Shown: positions 47,897 to 59,805 of the stretch, one piece after another
Layout: every line of letters starts with the position of its first letter
Position numbering within the stretch: the first letter of the stretch is position 1
NCBI GenBank assembly: GCA_028023455.1
Contig: JAQFVV010000072.1
Coordinates: 830,501-894,500, forward strand
Direction: 5' to 3'
DNA: 64,000 bases
DNA from: Epiperipatus broadwayi
Taxonomy: Eukaryota > Onychophora > Udeonychophora > Euonychophora > Peripatidae
Translations under genes and position numbers: made by a program
Notes under the pieces: generated by a model
The model's database searches: none
What the model was told of the DNA's origin: nothing
What the model saw: the letters and a program-made list of their open reading frames with translations, nothing else

Positions 47897-49359
47897 TTCT
47901 TTGATGGCCAATGGAGGTTCAGGTTTCAGAATACTCTAACTGCACAACTTGAAGAATTTTTTTTGACAACTAAGTGAAAAAATAAACAAAAATTATAAAA
48001 TATTTCTTAAAGTACAAAAATATTTTAATAATAATAATGCAGATTTTTTTTAAAAATTCATTAGTAAGTGCTCAGACGCATACATAAGTGAATGACTTCA
48101 AAATTTTGATTTTCATCTTTTTGAATGAAAACTAGTATTATATATATTTTAAAAGAATGCTTATTTCAAATAAAGAAATAAAATAGCATAGAAAAAAAAT
48201 GTTTATACATAAAACACAAACAAACTAAAACTAATAAAATCAATGTTTATTTATATTTGTTGGCAATGAGAAGATAAAAAAATCTATTTTCTGAAATCCA
48301 AAAAATTTTCAAATCTGAAAAAACCCTGGACCAGGGTTTTCAGATTAATGCTGTTTTATCTGTATATATACATGTTGCATTTGCAGATATTTTGTTGGAA
48401 TATACCTTAGTTTAAGGAAGAAAAATAATATTATTTATATATAAATCCTAACATTTTCAAGTTTTTTTTAATCTATAATCACTTTTCCAAGATACCTGCA
48501 GTATTTTCAAAAGTAAATTTCAACTATTGATAATGATGCTGAAAAGATTTAAATTTTGTATGTAGAAATTGGAAAAAATATCAAAATAGCTACATAGTAG
48601 CAAAAAAGAATGAGATGTGACAAATCAAGGAAAAGATAAAATTGTAGGAAATTATGCTTTAGGAATACAAAATGAAAGAGAAAAACATTGATAGATCCGA
48701 AATGAGAGGTACAAATTTGACATGTTTTGTAAATAAAATAAAATAATAAATATAGTTTTAAAATCATAAAAAGATTTACACATGCAAAGATCAAGGTGAT
48801 AAGAACAGATTTCTGATGAATTATGTATTCATTCAATGTAACTAAGAGCTAACAAATAACTATACATATTCTAAAGATGATAAAGATAATATCAGCTATA
48901 TGTGTAGATATAAATATGAGATCACCTTTTAAATAAGTAAAATCTGAGCAAATAATATAAAAATGTTAAAATTTGCTGAATTAAAAAAAATAAATGCAAA
49001 AAATAGTCATTATTTTTTAAAAAATATGAAAAACTTCTGGTACTGTCAAAGTGTTATGAAAATCATAAAAGAATAAATAATCTTTAGGTTAGAAATAATA
49101 TGATTAACAAAACAGGATGAGAAAGGAAAGAAAAAAATTTGAAGCACTGATAAGGGTAAAAATATGTATAAGAAGGTTAGTAGAAAAAACTGTGTAAATA
49201 GAATTAAGAAAGAGATAGAAAAAATGAATTTAATGTGACATTAATAGGAATGAAGCAGGAAGAAAGATTAACTTTCTAGCAAAAAAAAAAAATGAATGAA
49301 ATGAAAAGATAAAACATATACATAAACTGTATAATAAAAAGAATGAAAAAAAAAAGAGA

Positions 49360-49505
49360 ATTATTTATTGCTCAGGAGTTCCTAAAGAGTAGAAACACCA
49401 GAAATGACAACTGTACCAGATCGGTGTACTTTAGCTCTAACGTTCACTCTACTACTGCAACACCCTACACAGTGTGTACAAGGAATTACCTATGTTAACT
49501 GAAAT
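49360..49505. repeat. Dispersed repeat shared with 10.87 and 20.3 kb
   Basis: TTATTTATTGCTCAGGAGTT-C, CCAGAAATGACAACTGTACC and CACTCTACTACTGCAACACC parallel TTGTTTAGGAGTTC, CAAGAAATGACAGAGTTG and CATTCTACCACTGCACTAAC at 10870-10985. TTATTGCTCAAGGGTTCATG at 20305 is a third start. Nature unknown. Confidence 0.5.
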
Positions 49506-49519
49506 GCAAGATTTTAAAA

Positions 49520-49988
49520 TTCTGTAGTGTAATTTTCACTATACCACTCTCATACAAGGTAGGAACTGGCTTCTATTGTGGAGGCATGTAATCATAAAGA
49601 TATGAACCATGACATAATGAAAAAAATGATTCTAAGATTCACATTTCGTGCTGAACCAGCACATTCATCAGTTAGCCCAGATCACATTCTCTTAGACATA
49701 TCTTTATCATGATTCAGTATATATAGATAGGGAATTACTACAATTTAATTGATGTATCAAAATAATCTACCCTCACAACTTATCAATTACACTGTAATAA
49801 TTTCCTATCTACATATACTGAACAATTATAATATGTGTAAGAGAATATGATCTGGGCCAACTGATGAGTGCTGGTTCAACACAAAATGTACATCTTGGGA
49901 ATCAAACTTCTTTGGACATAAGTTGTTAAAGATGATAGAAATGAGTCCCTAACTTGCATGAGAGTGTAGTGAAAATTACACAACAGAA
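49520..49988. mobile_element. Inverted-repeat element, whole relative of the 45.26-kb element
   Basis: TTCTGTAGTGTAATTTTCAC-TATACCACTCTCAT against CATGAGAGTGTAGTGAAAAT-TACACAACAGAA. An inner inverted pair (TTCGTGCTGAACCAGCA…GCCCAGATCACATTCTCTTA against TAAGAGAATATGATCTGGGC…TGCTGGTTCAACACAAAA) makes it fold along most of its length. No coding. Confidence 0.75.
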
Positions 49989-50784
49989 ATATTATTCATT
50001 AAACTGATAATCTTTAGACTAATGAATGACTAATAAAAATTATTAATATATTTCTATCAAGTAGTTTGTTCAATAGTATATAAAAAAAGGTAAAAACATT
50101 AATGAAATTACAAAAACCAGGAGTAGAAGGAGCAGGAATTTGAGAGAATTAATTGCCATTTGTAACATAATAGTTTTTTTTCCCCCCAATAGTTAACATT
50201 CTTTACAGAAAAGGGTCGTAAATACAAGAATGTTTGACCAATTAGTTTGGTGTTAGGATAATAAGAGCTTCTGAATATATATTTCTGACAGAAAAAAAAA
50301 ATCATTATTTATATTTAGTAACATTAAATGATCCAAATAATAACCCTTAACATTATTTGGCTTCATCTAATAGCCACATAATTTGCTAAAATGTTTCAAC
50401 TACTTTTTTTCTTCTCCATTCAGAAATAAAATCCAAAGATGCAGAAATTATGGTACGTCCTCCATTTTGAAGCACAAGAGAATCGAAGGAATAAATTGAT
50501 CATAAACTCCAATTATGTTCAGTTTTTTTTTATGTACAATGCATAACTGTTAATTGAAAAAAGGCTTTTGATTAATCTATCAGGTCTTAAAAAAAAAACA
50601 AGCATTGCAGTTATTATTATGCGAATGGAGATCTTATTATGTGATTATTCATAAAGCAAATAAACATAGATGAGGTGCTCACCAATATATATCACTCAAT
50701 TACTCGACACATTTTAATCATTTAAATATTTGTCATATAGCTTTGCCAAAAAAATTTCTATTTCTTTTTTTTTCTTTCTCATGT

Positions 50785-50860
50785 TCATAGCATCAGCCGG
50801 GAAGCGAACCCGCTAACGCGGGACAACTGCTTGTAAAGCAGTTATCGCTGACCTCAATTT
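50785..50860 (-). repeat. tRNA-derived SINE copy
   Basis: Minus strand: AGGTCAGCGATAACTGCTTT, ACAAGCAGTTGTCCCGCGTT, AGCGGGTTCGCTTCCCGGCT, GATGCTATG. It has an anticodon-like loop TTTACAA in a 6-bp stem and a B-box stem, but no usable D arm or acceptor stem, so it is not a working tRNA gene. Confidence 0.65.
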
Positions 50861-51319
50861 CTATTTCTTTATCTGCTTCTTTTGACAATAATATCATTAT
50901 TTTCTGAAACTTTTTTTTATTTTTCATCAATTTAATTGCATGTTTCATCTTTTTATTTTAAAATACTTGAAATTTTGAAAGATGTCATTGTATTACATTC
51001 ATTTCTTTGTAAAACTCTTCCACTTATTTCATTAATTAGAATAATATTTATTACAAAGTATGTTATGAAATAAATAATTTTACATATATATTATTTATAA
51101 CTGACTAAACAAAGTTTTTTTTCCTCTACTTACATAGCGATAGAAAGAAAAAATTCGCTGCTCTAACTTTTTTAATTTTAGTATCCCATAATTTTCAATA
51201 ATATATTTAGATTTGCCATTCAATTTACTATAAGACAATGCAAATCATTTCCTTAAAACCTAACCAGCAAGCAAATCTGAATGGATCGTGTAATACTATA
51301 CATTTTTATAAACTACACA

Positions 51320-52440
51320 ATTCAAATTTGTTTGCTGGCATTAAACTTTATTTTTCTTTCTTCCTTTACATAATGTAACGGTGAGAAAACGTGTGACTCG
51401 TAAACATAGTGCAGAATTCGACCACCATACAGAACAGCTGCACCATCGAGTAGCGAAGCCACCCGTGGTACTGAGTTCAAACATAGTTTATCGGTTCCAC
51501 AATACAATCCACGAAACAACGCATCTGATGCGACATTAGTAAATATTTCCTTAGGCACGGTGGTCAGGGATATGCAAGAGACTCATGATTTTATTCTCGA
51601 GTTAGCCAATAACCAAACTAATATTAATTAAACATTCATATTTACATAATCGAGGAAATATTATATAGAATGGGTATCAAATAAATGAAACGTAACTGCA
51701 GACGTATAGTTTAAAATTATTTATTAATACATTTTAATAAAACAATCTAATAATATTTTATGCACTAACAGCTTCAGTAGCGGGATTTGCGACATGATTA
51801 TATTTTAAAGAATACATTTATTTATTTAGACATTATTTTATATTGAGGATTTCAGTAGCGGTGTAATGTTTACAAAAGAAATACATTTATTTGAAGGCGT
51901 AATCTAGCTACCTAAAATTCTCGAGTGAGTATTTCTAATGCATGCCTGGAGGAATTTATACCTTTGCAATGCAAGAGTCTAAAGTATGGGTTATAAGAGT
52001 AATGGCAGACATATATTTATTTAATTAAAATATTTATTTATAACTAAGGGCAAACATTTATTTGAGAGTGAATTATGCAGATAATGCAGAGGCGGAGTGA
52101 TATGTTTAGAATAATAAAACTAAGTAAAGGAACACGTGGTACGCTTTAGAAAGGCGATATGGAATGGCAGTATATCGAAACTGCAATGCCGTGAATGAGT
52201 TTATAAGAATGTCGGGCTGGTCTCTGCCATCGGCCCGACGAAGTAAGGTGTCACATAAGCATAACCAGGGACAAGCGGTCCGTGTCGCAGTTTTGCCGGC
52301 TGGCTGCATGACATTGTCAAGTCCTACGGGAGCACCCATTATGCCCGCTTGTGTAGGACAACTGGAGTTAATTTCAACCCTGAAGAATCCGGAAATTTCA
52401 TGGCGGAATGGGTCATCGCGTCTCTAAAACATAACACATG
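51320..52440. promoter_or_regulatory. CpG-richer island, candidate USP promoter/5' exon region or unknown element
   Basis: 51340-51600 and 52100-52440 have clearly more G+C and CpG than anything nearby (for example GGTCCGTGTCGCAGTTTTGC and GGCGGAATGGGTCATCGCG). Open frames exist on both strands (78 codons at 51558..51322 minus, 77 at 52339..52106 minus, 87 at 52164..52427 plus) but none has a recognised domain. A related-looking GC patch lies at 53116-53320. It is 3.5-4.5 kb upstream of exon A. A retroelement remnant is the main alternative. Confidence 0.3.
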
Positions 52441-54412
52441 TATACTGTATAAACGGTTATGATGAGATTTAAATAGGTTTCTGACTTGGCCCTACATTAC
52501 CAACATTTACTCAAGAACTCTGGCAACTCTCAAAGAAATGGGATTTTCTAGAATTATTCATTAGATTTAATAAATACAAAATATATATAAACTGGGAGTT
52601 ATTACAACTAATATGCCAGCCATTTGCGAAGTAGTAGACCCTGCATTACAATAAATGATGCACTGAATGCGTGTCGATTTATATGAAAGTAAAGTTATTT
52701 AGAAAAGTAAATATTAATGAAAATTGGACACGCATTCATTGTTTTAAGCGATCATAGATTTAAACTTTGAAATTTGAGACAATTATGAGCATGCAATAAT
52801 TAAATAATAACTATAGATAAAAATGTAGATTATAGAAATACGCACCCAAGAAAGCTAGAGTGAGGTAAGCTAGATTATTAGAGAAATTTACACATTAAGT
52901 TAATTATTCAGTTTTAGTTATACATATGGTAGTTTTTACATTTTATAATTTAGATAAGTAGTATGAAGAAGAGCTATAGCATATTATTAGAGTACTCTAG
53001 AGTTTGAACACAGACAGGTACCTGTTTTATAAGAAGTTTTCTGATTCCATTAGTTTAGCAGAAAAAAGTTCATGAGTGGCAATTCTTTCTTGTATTTAGA
53101 TATTCATTTAATTTCATGGCAGCAGCAGCTTTCTCATTCATTTCAGGCAGCAGATCTTCATGGTCAATTTATGACGGGCAATGGAAAGTTCAGCATCCGA
53201 TAGGCCATCTCCCGATGGAGAATAATCTAGGTGCTTTACTCGGTCATACCTTGGCAGGAACAAATTATTTTTATTATTTTTGGAGACTCTCAGTGATCGA
53301 GAGCAAAGCTAAGTTTTAAGTGAATGTCTCCAGCAAGTCTAAGATGGCCTCTTTTTTTTATCTTGATCTTTCACATTTTTGTTAAGATATTTTTAGATTC
53401 TACTTAATCTGCCCTGAGGATAATCAATGCATTTTGTTGGTTTTTAATTAAAGAAAGCTGCCGTTCTATTGTTTACATTTTACATTTACTAATTATACTT
53501 TGGGGAATTTTTCTTTAATTAATCTAGTATCTATCACTGACCGATGCTTTTCAATTTCAAAGACAAAAAGGAAACATAAGATTATTTTAACTTTTAATTA
53601 AATATTACATCAGATTTTTTTAGAATTATTATTAAACGAAATTTAAACAAAGCAATAAATACGAACTTTATAATCCAAAATAAATGATTAAAATTATACA
53701 AAATTATATAACTAAAAGAAATCTAAATTATATTATTTTATCCCTATTTATTGCGTTTAATTTGAGATCGAAATGTGTGCGTGTTTATGCTGAATTCTAC
53801 ATATATTTATACATTTTTAATATTGTTACACACACAATTCAATACCAAAAAGTTTAAATTTGGGCAGGATAGACCGGTCAGTGAGAGACGACAGAAAAAG
53901 GTGAAACTTAAGATTCGAATATGAATCTTACTGTTTCAATAATGAATTATAATCTTGTTTTAAATTTTACAAAAAACATTTCTTTTACTAAATATTTAAC
54001 AGTATGATTAAAATGTGTAGAGTAATTTTTCATTTAATTTTTTTAAATCAATATACTCAAGTGACACATATGTTATGTATAAGTATATCACATATCTATA
54101 TGACAATTTACTCAATTGTAATAGTTTACATTAATTTTTTTTAACCTTGCAGTTTTGTAATGTTTCTAATTCAAGTTGCTACATTCTGTTACAATACTTT
54201 ACTAGTTTTGAAATTTTAAAACATAATACAATTTTATTTAGCTATGAATACAGCAAAAAAAACAAAAACATTGTTTTTAAGGTGTAAAAGCACAAATCCT
54301 GAAAAAATTGTCAAATCTTCATTGCTAGTTATTTAAAAATCTAATAAAAAAAAAAGAATACCTATTAAGTAAATGAAATTCATTCTCTTTCTAAAAATGT
54401 ACTTTCAAAGTA

Positions 54413-55435
54413 CACCTGGGTCTCGTTTTACACAACAGATAGGTTCCTCAGAAAACGTGCAAACGAAATCACACAAAAATAGACAGAACTTACATTAAAA
54501 AAGGGGGGATGCGGTCTGTGATTTTTCAAAATTCATGTAAAAGCAAAGCACCAACGTAAAATTACTTTAAAATTTGTGCAAAAAAAAAAATAAGGAAATA
54601 AAATATGACTAATAAAAAATTTCAAATTTGAAAAAAATGGATGCAAGACAAACTTTTTTTAACTATAATATTTAATTTTATTCAAAATAATATATTTTTA
54701 TGCATAATTTACAGTACAGTAATTTACATTTTTTTATACACATTTTAATTATTACCGCTATTTGCCGAAAAACATGTTCGTTTGCAAACTGGTCAATGGT
54801 TTTCTGGTGACAACGTAATTAGTAATTAATCTTTGAGATGATGATTTTATTAATTGTTTATGAAACTAACAACTAAAAATTAAATTCTTATTTTTGTCTT
54901 TAATTTTCAATTCCGTTTAAAAATCAAATTTCACATCACATTAATTTCAAGTCGCCGTAATTTTTAAATTGTTAATTACAATTAAAAATCAGATTTTAAT
55001 TTTTAATTGTCAAATTTAATTGTGCCCACTGCTATTACTCATCTTTTAAAAATAAACTTGTGGACACTAAATGATTAATAATTGATTACGTTCTTTTTTA
55101 AAAAGCAAAAACAGAATGTGATTTAAAATGCAAAATTAACATGCACAATGTTTGAACAAATTTACATAATAATCTTGTAAAATTTAATGTGTGTATACAT
55201 AAAATGTGGAAATCATGATTTTAATTTCATTATTGCATAAAATCTTACTGTTATAAAGCACTGAAAATATTGAAATTACTAAGATGAAAGTCGAATTCCA
55301 ATAATGTGCTATTACTTTCAATATAACGTAAGTGCGCGAAATTTAGTATTTAAAATAATAGTGCATTATCGGAGTTCTACTTCCGGTGAAACATGAATCG
55401 TGTTAAATAAGTCCACGTAAAAAGAGACCCAGGTG
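54413..55435. mobile_element. TA-flanked terminal-inverted-repeat transposon, pogo/Tigger-like ends
   Basis: CACCTGGGTCTCGTTTTACA-C at the left and CACCTGGGTCTCTTTTTACG on the opposite strand at the right, each preceded by TA (54411-54412 and 55436-55437). TA duplication and CTCGTTTTA-type ends suit Tc1/mariner/pogo elements. The 1.0-kb interior has no transposase, so it is non-autonomous. Confidence 0.8.
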
Positions 55436-55545
55436 TATTTAAAAATAAAATTGCTAAAGGCAAAATTACAGAAAATGAAGGAGATGCTTTTTGACTGCTT
55501 TTAATTGAAAATAACTTTTCTTAACGAGATTTCTTTTAACTTGCT

Positions 55546-55572
55546 TTTATTATTATTATTATTATTATTATT
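55546..55572 (+). repeat. (TTA)n microsatellite
   Basis: About nine TTA units near 55.55 kb. Confidence 0.9.
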
Positions 55573-55889
55573 TTTCACATACAGCTTTTGTATGTGGTTA
55601 TAAAATCTATATATTTTTATATAAATATATGTCCATTACAGCATGGTATTAATACGACCAGTGCTTAAATGTATTAATGTCAACATTTAATGGTGCAAGT
55701 TTTTGTGTATTACCACCCAATTAAACAACACGGTATAAAAATGTACAGACTACAAGTGGATCTCATCACTCCTAAGAAAAAAAATTGTTTTATATAAATA
55801 TAGTTTCAAATTTTATTGTTTAATTATGGGCATTATTTACAATATCTATTAAAATAACATAATATTATCACGATCCTTTATGCTTACAC

Positions 55890-56110
55890 AGGCTGATAAC
55901 AGAGGCAAAATTCTCCATACAGTAAGACCACTCAATGCAAGCCAGATATTGGATGAGTAGACACTAGATAGGGATTTTATACACAAACCTTTCTGCATCC
56001 ACTAATTACTCTGGCTTGCACTGAGTGGCAATATGTATAGAGTGTTGTCTGTTTTAATAACAGTTAAGAGCAAGCATAAGAAATGGTGATCATGTAATGT
56101 TTATTGGCTT
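55890..56110 (+). repeat. HP1 copy 1 of a nested pair
   Basis: AACAGAGGCAAAATTCTCCA, GATATTGGATGAGTAGACAC, TCTGGCTTGCACTGAGTGGC, GCATAAGAAATGGTGATCAT and ATGTTTATTGGCTT follow the HP1 order. It lacks one arm, so this copy is not a full hairpin. Its 3' end is the site of the next insertion. Confidence 0.75.
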
Positions 56111-56119
56111 AAAACCAAT

Positions 56120-56560
56120 CCTATCTAATAGGATAATGGTGGCTATGGTTATTAAAGAATCAGACACCAAAATGTATGGGTACTGAACTGAGTTCATATC
56201 TATATGACTATATAAGCTGATGAACTTGGATTGAAAATACTATAGTGTTTTCAATTGAAGTTTCATAGTTTTATAGTTAAGTAAAGATAAAAGGTGGCTG
56301 CTGGAGGGTTACATTAGATCCTAAGATCTAGGTGCAGTGCTCTCAGATCCAAGGCTCCTCATTGATGAAGGCCACAAGCCAGAAACTAGTCTGGGGATAT
56401 TGAATGAGTAGGCACTAGATGGGGATTTTATGCACAAGCCTCCTGGCATCCATTGGTTACTCAGGTTTGCACGGAGTGGCAATACATATAGAAAATTTTG
56501 CCTGTTTTAGTAACAGTCAAGAGAAAGCATAAGAAATGATCATGTGGTGCTTAATGGCTT
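56120..56560 (+). repeat. HP1 copy 2, inserted directly after copy 1
   Basis: AAAACCAAT (56111-56119 and 56561-56569) brackets 441 bp that again end AATGATCATGTGGTGCTTAA-TGGCTT. The 3' body (GGTGGCTGCTGGAGGGTTAC onward to CCACAAGCCAGAAACTAGTC) matches the 13.2-kb arm closely. Upstream 160 bases are shared loosely with 62.52-62.69 kb. Confidence 0.78.
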
Positions 56561-57418
56561 AAAACCAATTATTTATTCACAGATATATGCATTAAGAATT
56601 GATTAAAAAGATTTATTATAAGAAAAATAATTTAGTTGTTTACAAAAAATTGTCAAAGTGTGCAGTGAGTTATCAACTTATAAAATCTAATTTCATATTG
56701 TATTACTTCCAAAATGAGCATCAGACATAGCTGCTCGGGCTCAAAATGTTGATTGCCAAATATATCACTACCAACCTTGAATCTGGGTCTGGACATCATG
56801 CATGGATGCCCAAGTTCAAAACATTGATAGCTAACTAAACCACAACCCCTTCACCCACATACTGACATTTAATGACATATATATATTATGATCAGACCGT
56901 CCTTGATCACGATTATAAATGACTTATTGGCCCAATCATTAACTATAAGCTCACCGAGGGACCTTATTAACTTACAATCTATTGCTGCTGATGTTAACTC
57001 CACACAGTAATATTTTCTGCTCATCAATACTAGAATATTTATTAGTTTTGGCATAACATTATTAAAAACCAGAATGGTGCCGCTATCAATCTAGGTTTAA
57101 ACCTATAGCTGTTGAAGAGATCATATGAGCTCCATATTTATAGCTCCTGGGATTTTTAAAACTCACTGGTAATGTTGCACTATTTAACTAGGTGAAATGC
57201 ACAAATGAAAAGTGAGCAAAGGCAGAACAGTTATAACAATAACAATAGTTTATTCCAAAAGCAATGTGTGAGTGGTATTTACACCCTCTCAAACCATTAG
57301 CATTACAACAACCATATTTTAATATATATATAATGCACAAACATCTAATTATATAACAAATACATATAAAAAAGAATTAATATAGTGGATAATTCACAAT
57401 TTAGAGAAATAATAATTA

Positions 57419-57620
57419 AAAAAGCAAGTCATTTATAACGTGACATTACTTTTAATGAGTTTGTAGTTACAAAAACGAACACAGAGGTTTTTTTGAGTTG
57501 ATATTTTAGGTCTAGTGTCCCAATATTCTAGCTCTCCACTGACGTGGGCCATAAGCCATGGTCTGGAGATGAGAGTTTTCTGGGTAGAGATTTTAAATAT
57601 TTTCTCATACTGCACTTGTT
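57419..57620 (-). repeat. HP-family fragment
   Basis: AAAAGCAAGTCATTTATAAC-GTGACATT resembles the reversed HP2 tail, and CTCTCCACTGACGTGGGCCA-TAAGCCATGGTCTGGAGAT resembles the HP core. Confidence 0.5.
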
Positions 57621-59714
57621 AATTCAGAGCTTGTTTGAGCTATTGGTACGCTCTCTGTGTGAATTTAGAGAAAGAGAAAAATATATATATACTCATTTAT
57701 AAATATAGTGAAAACAAAATAGTTTATCTTATTTTAGTTCTCGTACTTAGTCCTTTTGTTTCTGAATCAGTTTTTTGTCAAAAAAATGTAGTTATTCATA
57801 TAAGACAATTAACACTTTGTCATTTCTAATATTCTGTGTGATAACTTTTATTGTTTCCCTTCAAGGAGTATTGATGCATATTTATCATTTAATCACAATT
57901 TAAAAATGAATTCTTTCACTGTTTATTCCTATATGAATTATATTCATTCAAATTTATCCATGTGATTTTTCTCTTCTTTTAAAAGAAATGTGAATTTCAC
58001 TAAGTTTAATAAACTGAACATAGCATTTCCAATGATCAATCAGTCAGTGGTTAACTAGTTATTCTGTCAATCGTTTTCTTTTTCCTAGGTAAGGCATGTT
58101 TAACTATATACATATGATAGAACTATAACTATAGTAAATTTTTTTTTTCCTTATTAGATTATTCAGCTAGACATATCACCTTCTTTTTTCCATGAAGCCC
58201 TGTATAGTTGAAGGATGAACCGCTTAAGTTTCCAGCAAGCTGCTGATTTAACATTTATGTATGTCAGTACAAAACCATTGCGTGGTTGATTTAAATCACA
58301 CACTTTTTTACATTTCAATTTCTAGTGGGCATATGAGAGTCCACGCTCGTATTCTCCTCAAACTGTAGATTGGATTGATTGGGCTTAACTGGACTTATGA
58401 TAGCAATTTTACATTTTACAGACTTACTTACTTTCATTCAATTTCTTTAATATGTTTGATTAATTTTTTAAAAAGCCCTTTACAGCTATTATCAAAGTCT
58501 GTTTTTTGATAAACACATAGAAAACAGAATTACGCTAATTCATCAAGATTGGAAATAGAGAAAAGAGAAAATACATTTTTTTTTTTTGTTGTTCTTTTAG
58601 TACTATAAACTTATTTATTTTGAAATACCGCATTTTTTAAAGTCTGAAAGTTAAAACTTTTATAGCGCATAACTTGTAATGAAATTTTTCTTCTTTCCTC
58701 TTTTCCAAAGTAATTTTTATAGTCAATTAACAAAATCTTTTTTTTTCTTTATTTTCATATAAAATATTTGTTTGAGACGCGCACTGAAATAAATACTTTA
58801 CCGACTGAGGGTTTCAATAATTAACATGCTGTTAATTATTTGATTTTATATTTAATATTCACTTTTAATGTATGATTTGAGTACACATAGTTACGATACT
58901 TGGAGGCATTATTTAAAAAAAGTGCACTAAACACATAGAAAATACATTATTTGTAGAGAATTTGTGGGCCGTTCTAACCATATATAGCAGATAGCAATAC
59001 GACTTATAGTTTTTGAATTACAAAGATTTTTCCAAATGTTATATTTTTTTTAAAAAATCTTTTTTTTTTTAAATAGATAAAAAAAAAATACTGCAAATTT
59101 GATAATGCATTTAAGTATATACAATTTTAATTATATTTTTCATATGTAAAAAGTGAATTGTTTTAATTATAAAAAGAATATTATTTATCATTTACATTAT
59201 TAATTATATTTTTAAATAGATGATTTATAAAAGAAATATTTAATTACGTTCTTTAATGCAATGTTTATATTATGTAATGTATGTGCACAAGAAATTGACC
59301 TAATTCAGTTAAGTATGGTATTTTGTTTTTACTATTTATAAACATTATTATCAAAATAAAAATCCTAAAACACATTATTAATAATTAATATTTATTTAGT
59401 TAGAAAAGAAAGGTTTCCTAAACATTTGCGAGAAAGGCTAAATCAGAGACATAACAGAACGAGGGTTTCCTATTTTAATGTTTTAATTTTAAAACAAAAA
59501 ATCTAAATGTATAACCTATGAATAAATTTAAAATTAATAAATTTTAAAATGATTAAATGCTCATATTTTTATTTTATAATTATATTTTCTTAGCTTTATT
59601 GTTTTATTATGGTATATTAGTTTTATAGAACATTTAATATTTTATTTTTTTCAAAATATATTATTAAAATTCTCTTTCTTAACATTCTGTAATTTATGTA
59701 GCTGGTTTATTTAA

Positions 59715-59805
59715 AAAATCGCAGCTGCCTTGCAAGCAAGTATTTGGTTGCAGATGGTTGTGGGTTCGCGTCCCGGCCGATGCTATGACATATGAAAAAA
59801 AAAAT
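59715..59805 (+). repeat. tRNA-derived SINE copy
   Basis: GCAGCTGCCTTGCAAGCAAG, then GGTTGTGGGTTCGCGTCCCG, GCCGATGCTATGACATATG and an A-rich tail. It has the same B-box segment and 3' end as the copies at 22.7 and 50.8 kb. Confidence 0.65.

Noticed and set aside
50785-50860. Functional tRNA-Val (anticodon TAC)
   Set aside because: Anticodon and T stems are present but the acceptor stem and D arm are missing, and related copies occur elsewhere, so it is a SINE.
53116-53319. 67-codon plus-strand frame (MAAAAFSFISGSRSSW) as a protein gene
   Set aside because: No family recognised and no supporting splice context; kept only as part of the unexplained GC-richer region.
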